Notes: generated by a model from the letters alone, not told the origin. A DNA stretch of 64,000 bases from an uncultured Cohaesibacter sp. (GCF_963667045.1 NZ_OY762934.1:4160501-4224500); one strand, 5' to 3'; shown: positions 27,364-35,911, counted from the stretch's first letter. Made by a program: numbers and translations.

Positions 27364-27528
27364 TACATTGGGCGTGCGTGTAAAACTCTAAGTATTAATT
27401 GGTATTTACCCGGTATTCCCCGAAGTATGGGCGTGTCTTGTGCAAATGTGGTGAAATTCCCTCTTATAATTCAGTATTATTGTATCACAATGCGAGACGG
27501 TTGCTTGTATTTTTTGTGAGACGTTTGT

Positions 27529-27540
27529 ACCGTAATATGG
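27529..27540 (+). promoter_or_regulatory. Candidate operator motif copy 2 before the cupin operon
   Basis: ACCGTAATATGG differs by one base from the arm before atoD. It is about 515 bases from the cupin start, so the promoter may have a long leader. Confidence 0.4.
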
Positions 27541-28054
27541 AACAGGAGGGAGGGACCATCCTGAAAATTTGAGAATGACCAACATCGGTTTGTCCGGTGG
27601 CGGGAGGAGTTTGGCCTGAATTCGGGCGCCTTGAGTGGGTGCTCGTTCGTCTGGCCCGATGCGTGAAGAGGCGCATTTCCTCACCTTTTCTTGGTTTTCA
27701 GTGTGGGTCCTTTCAGGAGAGGAAAGGCGTTGGCCCCTGGTTGCTGGGACGAAAGCGTTTGCGCATGTCTCGACAGGTTGGTCTGCGGAGGGAAATCGAA
27801 CGGATTGGTATGCACCGGCAACGGGCAGGTCAGGGCTGGATCAAGCTCTGGGCGGGCTCTGGTTGTGGCTTGAAGATGGTGTCTTTCCTTGCTGGTTCCC
27901 TTTTTGGATTTGGTCGTGGTGATGGCTGCATCCGTTTGGCTGCTACGATCGGAATGAGTGGGGTTTCACCTTGATGCGGGTGGAGGTCCGTAAGGAGATC
28001 TGGCTGCTGCTTCTGCGCAGCGCCTTCTCGAAATGAAACTAACGGAGGAAGGTA

Positions 28055-28399
28055 ATGCATCTAAAACGTTTTGCAGATGCTTCGGCCTATGAAGCCCCCA
28101 ACCACTTCGGTTGCTATGGTCTGCGGCTTCAGGGTTTTGAGGAAAACGGGCCCAAGAATCAATGGATTGGTTTCAGCCAGTTCTTCCCTGGCGGCGGCGC
28201 AGGGCCGGATTCCACTCCATTCGAGAAAGTTTACATCATGATCGAGGGCGAAATGACCCTGATCATTGATGGAGAGGAAACCGTCCTGAAACCTCTTGAT
28301 TCATGCGTCATTCAGCCCGGCGAAGTTCGTGTGCTTGAAAACCGTACCAACATGACCGCCAAGATGATGGTTGTCATTCCTTACCCACCGAAGGCTTAA
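28055..28399 (+). CDS. Small cupin-fold protein
   Basis: A 114-residue single-domain cupin. The beta-barrel core is visible in PFEKVYIMIEGEMTLIIDG, GEETVLKPLDSCVIQPGEV and KMMVVIPYP. The usual metal-binding histidines of motif 1 (HxH) are absent, since the matching place reads EKVYIMIEGE. It may therefore bind no metal and act as a non-catalytic or unusual isomerase/binding protein. GGAGGAAGG precedes the ATG. It is the first gene of a run with an SDR and a 3-hydroxyacid dehydrogenase. Its function is unknown. Confidence 0.75.
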   Translation: MHLKRFADASAYEAPNHFGCYGLRLQGFEENGPKNQWIGFSQFFPGGGAGPDSTPFEKVYIMIEGEMTLIIDGEETVLKPLDSCVIQPGEVRVLENRTNMTAKMMVVIPYPPKA

Positions 28400-28403
28400 G
28401 ACA

Positions 28404-29201
28404 ATGAACGCAATGGCAAATCCACTTTCGATGTTTGACGTGAAGGGCAAGGTTGCCCTGATCACCGGTGCGTCCGGTGCCTTCGGTATGGTTGCGTCCC
28501 GCATTCTGGCTGGTGCCGGCTGCAAACTGGTGCTGGTTGCCGGCAACCAGTCCGCTCTCGACGACATCACCAAGGAATGCACGGATATGGGCGCCGAAGT
28601 GACCCCGGTCAACACTCGCCCGACCACCGCTGAAGTTTGTGATGATCTGGTGGCCAAGGCTGTTGAAGCCTATGGACGCCTCGATATTCTGGTTGTTGCT
28701 TCGGGCATGAACAAGGTTGCCCTGATCAACGACATGGAGCCCTCGACGTTTGAAGCCGTGATGGACGCCAACGTCAACCAGAGCTGGTTGCTGGCTCGTT
28801 CGGCTGCCGGACAGATGAAGAAGCAGGGTGACGGTGGCAAGATCGTTCTGGTCTCTTCCGCTCGCGGTCTGCTTGGCCATCCGGCCGGTTACACCGCCTA
28901 TTGTGCTTCCAAGTCTGCCGTTGACGGCATCACCAAGGCACTGGGTTGTGAACTTGGCAAGGACGGGATCACCGTTAACGCGATCGCTCCGACCGTGTTC
29001 CGCTCGCCTCTGACGGCATGGATGTTCGAGGACAACGAGAATGCCAATGCAGTCCGAGCCGGCTTCCTGTCCCGCGTGCCGATCGGTCGACTGGGCGAAC
29101 CGGAAGACCTTGCCGGTCCTCTGCTGTTCCTGTCGTCCAAGGCCTGCGATTTCTACACCGGTCACATCCTGTATGCTGACGGTGGCTATACGGCGGGCTG
29201 A
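28404..29201 (+). CDS. Short-chain dehydrogenase/reductase
   Basis: A 265-residue classical SDR. The NAD-binding TGASGAFGMVASRIL is near residue 22, the catalytic Ser in VLVSSARG and the Tyr-Lys pair in YTAYCASKS. The usual NNAG motif is replaced by VVASGMN, a modest oddity. The start at 28404 lies 4 bases after the cupin stop, and the next gene starts 3 bases after its own. The substrate is unknown; oxidation of a hydroxyl in the compound fed to the keto-acid cleavage enzyme is a reasonable guess. Confidence 0.85.
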   Translation: MNAMANPLSMFDVKGKVALITGASGAFGMVASRILAGAGCKLVLVAGNQSALDDITKECTDMGAEVTPVNTRPTTAEVCDDLVAKAVEAYGRLDILVVASGMNKVALINDMEPSTFEAVMDANVNQSWLLARSAAGQMKKQGDGGKIVLVSSARGLLGHPAGYTAYCASKSAVDGITKALGCELGKDGITVNAIAPTVFRSPLTAWMFEDNENANAVRAGFLSRVPIGRLGEPEDLAGPLLFLSSKACDFYTGHILYADGGYTAG

Positions 29202-29204
29202 TCG

Positions 29205-30134
29205 ATGAGCAACGCAATCCGAAATGTCGCCGTTATCGGTGCTGGTCTGATGGGGCATGGTATTGCCCTGACGATGGCGCGTGCCGGCTACGATGTGACG
29301 ATTACGGATCCGGTGGCTGAAGCGCGTGCTTCAGTCATCGACCGGATCCGGCAGAGCATGCAGGCCATGGGCGTTGCCGATGGCGAGATTGACGAAGCCG
29401 CAGCCCGGATTTCGGTTGCGGACACGATGGCAGGTGCCGTTGGCAATGCCGATGTCGTGTTCGAGGCTGCGCCCGAGAAGCTGCCGCTCAAGCAGTCGAT
29501 CTTTGCAGAGGTGGAAGCCAATGCACCCGAGCATTGCATTCTTGCGTCCAACACGTCGGTGATCCCGATCACAGACATCATGAAGAATCTGAAGCTGAAG
29601 GGCCGTGCGCTTGGAACCCATTGGTGGAACCCGCCGCACATGATCCCTTTGGTCGAAGTGGTCAAAACCGAATGGACCGAGCATGAAATAGCTCAGGACA
29701 TGATGGAGATTCTGCAAAAGGCCAGAAAAACGCCGGTTCTCGTCGAAAAGGACGTGCCGGGGTTCATCGGCAACCGGTTGCAGCATGCCCTCTGGCGCGA
29801 GGCGATCAGCCTTGTCGAGAAGGGTATCTGTGATGCAGAGGGCGTGGATACGGTCATCAAGTCCTGCTTCGGGCGCCGCCTGTCGGTGCTTGGGCCATTG
29901 GAGAATGCCGATCTGGTCGGGACAGACCTGACGCTTGATATCCATAATACGGTTCTTGCCGATCTGGAGGATCGAAAGGGACCATCTCCTTATCTCGAAA
30001 AACTCGTGGCCGAAGGCAAACTGGGCATGAAGTCGGGAGAGGGATTCCGCAAGTGGACGCCGGAGGAAGCGGACAAGGTTCGTGCGCGCGTCGCTACGCA
30101 CCTGCGTAGACTTGAAGGAATTCTGGAGGACTAG
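29205..30134 (+). CDS. 3-hydroxyacyl-CoA-dehydrogenase-family oxidoreductase, probably acting on a free hydroxy acid
   Basis: A 309-residue protein with the NAD loop VIGAGLMGHGIAL, then FEAAPEKLPLK and LASNTSVIPIT, and the family C-terminal domain from DVPGFIGNRL on. Where true 3-hydroxyacyl-CoA dehydrogenases usually read HFFNP, this has THWWNPPHMIPLVEV. As I recall, that form marks a branch including pyridoxine-pathway and other non-CoA substrates. L-carnitine dehydrogenase is another non-CoA member and also partners with a BKACE enzyme. I infer oxidation of a beta-hydroxy acid to the beta-keto acid cleaved by the DUF849 enzyme. Confidence 0.8.
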   Translation: MSNAIRNVAVIGAGLMGHGIALTMARAGYDVTITDPVAEARASVIDRIRQSMQAMGVADGEIDEAAARISVADTMAGAVGNADVVFEAAPEKLPLKQSIFAEVEANAPEHCILASNTSVIPITDIMKNLKLKGRALGTHWWNPPHMIPLVEVVKTEWTEHEIAQDMMEILQKARKTPVLVEKDVPGFIGNRLQHALWREAISLVEKGICDAEGVDTVIKSCFGRRLSVLGPLENADLVGTDLTLDIHNTVLADLEDRKGPSPYLEKLVAEGKLGMKSGEGFRKWTPEEADKVRARVATHLRRLEGILED

Positions 30135-30295
30135 AGCCAAGATAAGGCTCTCGGCGGGACTGCTGTCTCCTGCCGCAACAAGATTTGAGGCGAGGGGGGT
30201 GTCATCTCGCTTCAAGCCAAATGTCCAGGCTGGCCGGGACCGTGTCTCGCCCCGCCAGAATATAGGCAAGACTTCAGGGAACAGGAGGATGTAAC

Positions 30296-31774
30296 GTGAA
30301 CTGGGGAATTCTTATTGCCGTTTTGGCCTACGAAGTGCTGTTGATCGTAGGTCTTGGGCTGTATTTTGCTCGCAGACAAGAGCATCAGAAGAGTGAGGGC
30401 GGTTTTCTGCTCTCGAACCGCGACCTGCCGGTGGCTGTTGTTGCCGTCACGCTTGCGCTGACCGTGCTTGGCACGCCGCATATCTTCGGTGTGTTCGAAA
30501 TGACCTGGTTCCTAGGAGCCGGTTCCATCTGGTTCGGTATCGCGCATGCTGTGCTGCTTGTCGTTGCCATTACCACCACCGCCCTCTGGGCACGCCGCGC
30601 CAACGTTACCTCCATGCCCGAGTTCATCGCGCTGATTTTCGGTGAAGGTCCTCGTCTGATGGTTGGTTGCGTCATGGCTGGGCTGATTTTCGGCATTCTC
30701 ACCCTTGAATCCCAGGGCATCGGCATCGTGTTCGCCACGGTAACGGGCCTGAGCATTCAGCAGGGTGCGGTCATTGGCGGTATTCTGGGGATCCTCTATG
30801 TGATCCTTGCCGGCATGAAGGAAATCGGCTGGGTCAACCTCATCAACTGCGCGATCATGTATGTCGGTCTGATTTTGACCATGGTCTTCATGTCCGGCGC
30901 TCTGCCGGAAGGAGGCTGGGGAGAAGTAGCCAACTTTTACATCAATCAGGATCAGGCCCAGATGCTTTCGATCTTTGCGTCGCCTGAACTGCTGTTCACC
31001 TTCGCATTGGGCACAATCCTGTCAACCACCTTCTGCCAGTCCATCAGCCAGCAGCTGATTCAGCCGGCAATGGCTGCCAAGAGCGAAAAGACCATCCGTC
31101 GTACCCTCTGGCTCGCTGTTCCGCTCAACGGTCTGTTCTGCGTGTTCATCGCGTCTATCGGTCTGGCTGCCAAGGCAAACCCGGCGTTCAATGAACTCGG
31201 CCCGAAACTGGCTGCGCCGACGATGCTGCTCAACAGCCTTCCTGCCTGGCTCGTTGCCTGGTTGATGGCGTCCCTGCTGGCTGCCGTTCTGTCCAGCTTT
31301 GCGATGGCCGTGATGGCTCCGGCCACCATCTTCACCATCGACATCTACAAGAACTTCTTCAACCCGGATGCCGGTGAAAAGGAAGAGCGTCTTGTTACCC
31401 GTGTGATGATCGTTGTGCTAGGTGTTGCGGCCTTCATGGTTGCGGCCTATCTGCCGCCGATCGTGTCGGCCATGAACTGGCTGTTCGCCTGGATGACCCC
31501 GGTCTTCTGGCTCATCATCATCGGCTTGTTCTGGAAACGCTCCAACGTCGCTGCGATGATCACCCTGGCCGTGACCTGGATTGTCAATTCGGCCTGGAGC
31601 TTCTCGTCCCTGCCGTCCATGGTCGGCATGGAAGGTCAGCCAAACGTCTATCCTTGCTTGGTTGTCGGTGTTGGTCTGGGCGTTGTCCTGACCGCAATCC
31701 TGCCTGGCAAACCGGGGCTGTTCAAGGATCTCAAGGAAACTGCGCCCGTTGCTGACGCAGTCCCAGCAGAGTGA
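30296..31774 (+). CDS. Sodium:solute symporter (SSS family)
   Basis: A 492-residue inner-membrane symporter with about 13 hydrophobic segments. It starts at a GTG (30296), fixed by AGGAGG 7 bases upstream. Features include FLLSNRDLPVAVVAVTLALT in the first transmembrane region and a long core resembling SSS carriers. Its substrate is presumably the acid degraded by the neighbouring dehydrogenases and BKACE. Two tiny membrane-protein genes follow directly. Confidence 0.86.
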   Translation: MNWGILIAVLAYEVLLIVGLGLYFARRQEHQKSEGGFLLSNRDLPVAVVAVTLALTVLGTPHIFGVFEMTWFLGAGSIWFGIAHAVLLVVAITTTALWARRANVTSMPEFIALIFGEGPRLMVGCVMAGLIFGILTLESQGIGIVFATVTGLSIQQGAVIGGILGILYVILAGMKEIGWVNLINCAIMYVGLILTMVFMSGALPEGGWGEVANFYINQDQAQMLSIFASPELLFTFALGTILSTTFCQSISQQLIQPAMAAKSEKTIRRTLWLAVPLNGLFCVFIASIGLAAKANPAFNELGPKLAAPTMLLNSLPAWLVAWLMASLLAAVLSSFAMAVMAPATIFTIDIYKNFFNPDAGEKEERLVTRVMIVVLGVAAFMVAAYLPPIVSAMNWLFAWMTPVFWLIIIGLFWKRSNVAAMITLAVTWIVNSAWSFSSLPSMVGMEGQPNVYPCLVVGVGLGVVLTAILPGKPGLFKDLKETAPVADAVPAE

Positions 31775-31787
31775 GGGAGGAAATAAC

Positions 31788-31910
31788 ATGCTTTTCTGGA
31801 ACTTGTTCATCCAAACACTGGCAATCGTCATCGTGGTCATGCTGGTCGGTTCCGGGCTCTCAGCTCTGGCACGCAAAAAGGCCGCATCATCTAAAGCTAA
31901 AGGAGAATAG
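31788..31910 (+). CDS. Small single-span membrane protein 1
   Basis: A 40-residue frame, MLFWNLFIQTLAIVIVVMLV followed by GSGLSALARKKAASSKAKGE. One hydrophobic helix (about residues 6-21) is followed by a basic tail, suggesting a periplasmic N-terminus and cytoplasmic C-terminus. GGGAGGAAA lies ideally before the ATG, and the gene fits between the symporter stop and the next small gene. Small accessory proteins are known beside some SSS carriers, so a transporter subunit is likely but unproven. Confidence 0.68.
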   Translation: MLFWNLFIQTLAIVIVVMLVGSGLSALARKKAASSKAKGE

Positions 31911-31912
31911 TC

Positions 31913-32020
31913 ATGGGACTCGAAACAAACTGGATGCTGATGGTGATGGGCCTGATGGTTGCTTATGCCGCCGTGATTGTCGTGGGCATGGCTGTCCGCG
32001 CCGGTCGCAAGAAGGGCTGA
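31913..32020 (+). CDS. Small single-span membrane protein 2
   Basis: A 35-residue frame, MGLETNWMLMVMGLMVAYAA followed by VIVVGMAVRAGRKKG. One hydrophobic helix (about 8-28) ends in a basic RAGRKKG tail. AAAGGAGAA precedes the ATG, which lies 2 bases after the previous small gene. The tandem arrangement and shared topology support expression and a role with the symporter. Confidence 0.68.
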   Translation: MGLETNWMLMVMGLMVAYAAVIVVGMAVRAGRKKG

Positions 32021-32044
32021 GCCTCAAACCTCATCCAAGGACGG

Positions 32045-32060
32045 GATTTCATATGAAATC
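32045..32060. repeat. Perfect 16-base palindrome
   Basis: GATTTCATATGAAATC lies in the 259-base gap before the BKACE gene. The gap also has a 12-base direct repeat GCCTCAAACCTC (32021 and 32130) and a 9-bp hairpin TCTCCCCGG/CCGGGGAGA (32119-32149) without a T run. It may be an operator or part of an RNA structure; I cannot decide. Confidence 0.4.
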
Positions 32061-32279
32061 ACCCTTCCCCGGCTTTGCAGCCCCCCTCCTTACCTCTTAA
32101 GCGGCTGTAAAGTCTCCTTCTCCCCGGTGGCCTCAAACCTCCGGGGAGATCCTGAACCAGAATTGGCGCAGTCAAAGAGGGACTGCCCCGCCGCGCCAAT
32201 CCTATACCGAAATGAATAATCCGAACGGCTTCCGCATTGTCTTGACAGTTGCGGGGCCGAATGAACAGGGAGCCCGATA

Positions 32280-33212
32280 ATGGCACGTCAAAAGAAAACT
32301 GTGATTACCTGTGCGATCACCGGCGGCATTCACACGCCAACCATGTCCGATGCTTTGCCGTATACGCCAGATGATCTGGCTGCCCAAGCGATTGCCGCAT
32401 CCGAAGCTGGTGCTGCGATCCTTCACTGCCATGCCCGCAAGGCTGAAAATGGCTATATCTCGATCGATCCGAAAGATTTTGCCACCTATCTGCCCCGCAT
32501 CAAGCAGGCAACCGACGCCGTGATCAACATCTCGACCGGTGGCTCGGTTCTCAACACCATCGAAGAGCGCATTGCTCCGGCCCTGACCCATTCCCCCGAA
32601 ATGTGCTCCATGAACATGGGCTCCATGAACTTCTCGTTCCATCCGCTGGCAAAGCGCTATGACGAGTTCAAGTTCGACTGGGAAAAGGCCTATATCGAGA
32701 ATTCCGACGGCTATATCTTCCGCAACACCTTTGCCGATATCGAGAATGCCGCCAAGCAGCTGGCTCCGCACAACATCAAGTTCGAGCATGAATGCTATGA
32801 CGTCGGGCATCTGTATAACCTGAAATTCTGCATGGACATCGGCCTGTTCAAGGCACCGATCTTCATCCAGTTCATCTTCGGCATTCTGGGCGGCATCGGC
32901 CCTGAAGTCGACAACCTGATCTTCATGAAGCGCACTGCAGACCGTCTGTTCGGCGACGACTATCGCTGGTCGGTGCTCGGCGCTGGTGGCGCCCAGATGT
33001 CGCTCGGTACGACGGCAACCCAGATGGGTGGCAACGTGCGCGTGGGTCTGGAGGACAGCCTGTTCATCTCGCGTGGCAAGCTGGCAGAAAGCAATGCCCA
33101 GCAGGTTGCCAAGATCCGTCGGATCATCGAAGACCTTGGCTGCGAAATCGCGACCCCTGACGAGGCCCGCGAACTGCTCGACCTCAAGGGCGGCGACAAG
33201 GTCGGCTTCTGA
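32280..33212 (+). CDS. Beta-keto acid cleavage enzyme (BKACE, DUF849)
   Basis: A 310-residue zinc enzyme of the 3-keto-5-aminohexanoate cleavage (Kce) family. These enzymes condense a beta-keto acid with acetyl-CoA, giving acetoacetate and a new acyl-CoA. His49 and His51 in AAILHCHARK match the zinc histidines of Kce. R254, E258 and D259 in NVRVGLED have the spacing of the Kce Arg, zinc Glu and Asp, and NISTGG carries the Ser. Specificity varies widely in this family (dehydrocarnitine, 5-hydroxy-3-ketohexanoate and others), so the substrate cannot be named. Confidence 0.9.
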   Translation: MARQKKTVITCAITGGIHTPTMSDALPYTPDDLAAQAIAASEAGAAILHCHARKAENGYISIDPKDFATYLPRIKQATDAVINISTGGSVLNTIEERIAPALTHSPEMCSMNMGSMNFSFHPLAKRYDEFKFDWEKAYIENSDGYIFRNTFADIENAAKQLAPHNIKFEHECYDVGHLYNLKFCMDIGLFKAPIFIQFIFGILGGIGPEVDNLIFMKRTADRLFGDDYRWSVLGAGGAQMSLGTTATQMGGNVRVGLEDSLFISRGKLAESNAQQVAKIRRIIEDLGCEIATPDEARELLDLKGGDKVGF

Positions 33213-33338
33213 CGGCCTATGTGCGCCTCATGAGATGTCTTCAGCAGATGTCTTCAGCGTGGTGAGCGTTGGGAACGAACGGGGAGGCTAGCCGCAATGG
33301 CTGGCTGGTCTCCCCGAGGCACAATGAAGTGACAAGCA

Positions 33339-33371
33339 AACCTCCTGTCAGAAATGGCGGGAGGTTTTTTT
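33339..33371 (+). terminator. Terminator after the BKACE gene
   Basis: AACCTCC pairs with GGAGGTT and runs into seven Ts. The upper stem is imperfect. Confidence 0.78.
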
Positions 33372-33491
33372 GTGGTTTTGCGGCTGTCCTGCCTGTTGTT
33401 TGAATGCTTGCGAGGCTCCCATGCAAGGTAGCCCCTTATAGACTGGGGGCCGAGGGGACGTCCGTGAGGTGAGAGAGGGGTTCCTTCCAGC

Positions 33492-33526
33492 AAAAGGGCG
33501 GGTTTGACATGCCTGTCAAACCCGCC
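33492..33526 (-). terminator. Terminator after the thiolase gene
   Basis: GGCGGGTTTGACA and TGTCAAACCCGCC form a perfect 13-bp stem with a 4-base loop (33497-33526). On the minus strand it is followed by CTTTT, just past the thiolase stop. Confidence 0.8.
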
Positions 33527-33590
33527 TCATTCATGCTGTGTCGCGCCTTATGGCAGGACTTTCTTATTGTCCAGGACGGGAACGTATCCC

Positions 33591-34766
33591 TTACGGACGC
33601 TCGACGCAGAGGGCAACGCCCATGCCGCCGCCGATGCAGAGGGTGGCAAGGCCCTTCTTGGCATTGCGGCGTTTCATTTCGAACAGCAGGGTGTTGAGGA
33701 TGCGGCAGCCGGAGGCGCCGATCGGATGGCCGATGGCGATAGCACCGCCGTTGACGTTGACGATTTCCGGATCCCAGCCCATTTCCTTGTTCACAGCACA
33801 GGCCTGGGCGGCGAAGGCTTCGTTGGCTTCAACCAGATCCAGATCTTCCGCTTTCCAGCCAGCCTTGTCGAGGGCAATGCGCGACGCATAGACCGGGCCC
33901 ATGCCCATGATTTTCGGGTCAAGGCCGGCCGTGGCGTAGGAAACGATGCGGGCAAGCGGTTCGATGCCGCGTTTCTCTGCGTCTTCTGCGGTCATGCACA
34001 GGGTGACAGCTGCACCGTCGTTGATGCCCGAAGCGTTGCCAGCGGTTACCGTGCCGTCCTTGATGAAGGCCGGGCGCAGTTTCTGCAGGTTTTCAATCGT
34101 GGTGCCCGGGCGGATGAATTCGTCCTTGTCGACGATGATGTCACCCTTGCGGGTCTTGACGGTGAAAGGCACGATCTCGTCTGCAAAGCGGCCAGCATTC
34201 AGAGCCTCTTCCGCCTTGTTCTGGGAACGCAGAGCCAGCGCATCCTGCATTTCGCGGGTGATTTCCCACTGCTCGGCAACGTTCTCGGCGGTCTGTCCCA
34301 TGTGATAGCCATTGAATGCCTCCCACAGACCATCGCGGATCATGGTGTCGATCATTTTCAGATCGCCCATTTTCTGACCCTGACGAATATAGGCAGCATG
34401 GGGCGCCAGCGACATGCTTTCCTGTCCACCAGCGACTACAATTTTTGCATCGCCTAACATGACATGTTGCGCTGCAAGAGCGACGGCCCGCAAGCCCGAG
34501 CCGCAAACCTGGTTGATGCCCCACGCGGGGCTTTCGAGCGGGAAGCCAGCGTTGATGTGAGCCTGACGGGCAGGGTTCTGGCCCTGGCCTGCGTTGAGCA
34601 CCTGGCCCAGAATGGTTTCCGATACTTCGGCCGGATCAATGCCCGCGCGTTCCACAACAACCTTCAGTACAGCTGCGCCCAGATCATGGGCGGGAATATT
34701 GGCAAAAGAACCTAGAAAACTGCCCACAGCGGTGCGCGCTGCGGACGCAATTACGACATTGGTCAT
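33591..34766 (-). CDS. Acetyl-CoA acetyltransferase (thiolase)
   Basis: A 391-residue biosynthetic-type thiolase. The nucleophilic Cys lies in [11 protein letters not shown] near residue 88. [21 protein letters not shown] (catalytic His) and [11 protein letters not shown] (second Cys) follow in order. It would split acetoacetyl-CoA, made by the CoA-transferase, into two acetyl-CoA, or run the reverse reaction for polyhydroxybutyrate. It is convergent with the BKACE gene. A strong GGAGG precedes the ATG, and a dyad shared with the atoD promoter lies about 70 bases upstream. Confidence 0.93.
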   Translation of the reverse strand: MTNVVIASAARTAVGSFLGSFANIPAHDLGAAVLKVVVERAGIDPAEVSETILGQVLNAGQGQNPARQAHINAGFPLESPAWGINQVCGSGLRAVALAAQHVMLGDAKIVVAGGQESMSLAPHAAYIRQGQKMGDLKMIDTMIRDGLWEAFNGYHMGQTAENVAEQWEITREMQDALALRSQNKAEEALNAGRFADEIVPFTVKTRKGDIIVDKDEFIRPGTTIENLQKLRPAFIKDGTVTAGNASGINDGAAVTLCMTAEDAEKRGIEPLARIVSYATAGLDPKIMGMGPVYASRIALDKAGWKAEDLDLVEANEAFAAQACAVNKEMGWDPEIVNVNGGAIAIGHPIGASGCRILNTLLFEMKRRNAKKGLATLCIGGGMGVALCVERP

Positions 34767-34832
34767 GTTGGAAGCTCCTCCGACTTATTTCAACTGCGGC
34801 GGTTTGGAATGTCGCAGCCTTGGATTTTTGCA

Positions 34833-34864
34833 CCAAATAACGGTACATAAGAACCGCAATGTGG
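34833..34864 (-). promoter_or_regulatory. Dyad operator before the thiolase gene
   Basis: CCAAATAACGGT (34833-34844) and ACCGCAATGTGG (34853-34864) form an inverted repeat matching at 9 of 12 positions with an 8-base spacer. Arms and spacing resemble the site before atoD. It is probably bound by the IclR protein encoded next door. Confidence 0.6.
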
Positions 34865-35007
34865 TCAATGTGAATCCCGGCAATTCCACGGCCAAATCGC
34901 CTTTCTGCATCCCAGTTTGGGTCTTGAGCGGCGATATTAGTGTGGCTGAAATTTTATCGGTATTGGGCCTTCTGGTATTAGGCCTTCGTCTGCATAGACC
35001 TTTGCAT

Positions 35008-35038
35008 GAAAAAAGCCCTCTTCGATGAGAGGGCTTTC
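35008..35038 (-). terminator. Terminator after iclR-type gene
   Basis: AAAGCCCTCT and AGAGGGCTTT form a perfect stem around a 6-base loop. On the minus strand it runs into further Ts, 40 bases past the regulator stop. The plus side has fewer Ts. Confidence 0.8.
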
Positions 35039-35078
35039 CGGGGTCTTTCAGAGGACTTTTGGCGAGGCGTCGGGCCGC

Positions 35079-35849
35079 CTAATTGCTGCGCCGCGTCATG
35101 CGTTTCTTGACATGGGCTGCGGTCTTGCGAAGGGCTTCCTCGATCTCGGCCTTCTTGTCCGGATAGCGGCTTGATGGCACCGGAACGGAAATGGCATGGA
35201 GATCGCCGAACCAGTCGCGGAAGGCAAAGCCGATGGCCGAGATGCCGGGGGTGTGATGGTCTTCGTCAAACGCCAACCCCTCGGACCGGATCTTGCGCAG
35301 ATCGGCCATCACGGTGTCCATGTCGCCTTTCACGCCCCAACGGTCCCACTCGCTCAGAACCAGTTGCTGCGCCTTGTATTCCTCCATCAGGCTCAGACAG
35401 GCGCGCCCGTTTGCCGTGCTGGAAAGCGGGAAGGCTTCGCCGACGGCCGATACCGTGCGCAGACGATGGGTGCCAGGAACCTGATCAAGGAAGATCATGG
35501 CGTCTCTGCGGAACACCGACAGGTCAGATGTCTCACCCGTGGACTGGGTCAATTCGGTCAGCAAGAGGCGGCAATATTCGACGATATTGTAGCGCGTTGC
35601 TTCCGCCAGAGCGTTCAGTTCCGGGCCGAGACGCAGGCCACCGCCCTGAGAATCCGTGATGATGAAATTCTCTTGCTGAAGCGCGTTGACGATGCGCTGA
35701 ACAGTGGACCGGGGCAGATCTACCCGCTGGGCAATCTGCCCGAGGCTCATGCCGGACTGGCTCGTCTTGAGTGCGCGCAGGATGTCTGCGGCCCTTGCTA
35801 TGACCTGAATGCCGCCACGTGAATGTGTTTCTTTCTCATTGGTGGACAT
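35079..35849 (-). CDS. IclR-family transcriptional regulator
   Basis: A 256-residue regulator with an N-terminal winged helix (AADILRALKTSQSGMSLGQI then LPRSTVQRIVNAL) and a C-terminal IclR effector domain from about residue 80 (TRYNIVEYCRLLLTEL, LSSTANGRACL). IclR proteins often control aromatic or short-acid catabolism. It lies beside the thiolase at the end of the BKACE set, and motif copies occur before three units of that set. It has its own GATACA-N3-TGTATC palindrome upstream. The ligand is probably the pathway substrate or an intermediate (inference). Confidence 0.87.
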   Translation of the reverse strand: MSTNEKETHSRGGIQVIARAADILRALKTSQSGMSLGQIAQRVDLPRSTVQRIVNALQQENFIITDSQGGGLRLGPELNALAEATRYNIVEYCRLLLTELTQSTGETSDLSVFRRDAMIFLDQVPGTHRLRTVSAVGEAFPLSSTANGRACLSLMEEYKAQQLVLSEWDRWGVKGDMDTVMADLRKIRSEGLAFDEDHHTPGISAIGFAFRDWFGDLHAISVPVPSSRYPDKKAEIEEALRKTAAHVKKRMTRRSN

Positions 35850-35911
35850 GACGTTTCCGTTAGACTTGTTTCGTTTTTATAAGTGAATAATAAGATGCGG
35901 AAAATATCAAC

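Larger units (their letters stand above)
27208..28054 (+). other. Long leader region before the cupin gene
   Basis: The 847 bases contain the atoA terminator, two ACCGTAATRTG motifs (27352, 27529), and TGATACA (27362) and TGTATCA (27481) in opposite directions. About 500 bases of G/T-rich sequence precede the cupin gene. Open frames such as 27597-27974 have skewed, Trp/Arg/Gly-rich translations and no family likeness, so I do not call them genes. Confidence 0.5.
33213..33590. other. Gap between BKACE and thiolase genes
   Basis: A 378-base gap between convergent genes holding two terminators, at 33339-33371 (plus) and 33492-33526 (minus). Nothing else is seen. Confidence 0.6.
34767..35078. 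other. Region between the thiolase and iclR genes
   Basis: A 312-base gap holding the thiolase promoter region with its dyad (34833-34864) and the iclR terminator (35008-35038). No gene is seen. Confidence 0.55.

Noticed and set aside
27597-27974. 125-codon frame in the leader before the cupin gene
   Set aside because: Low-complexity Trp/Arg/Gly-rich translation with competing frames in the same stretch; no start signals.
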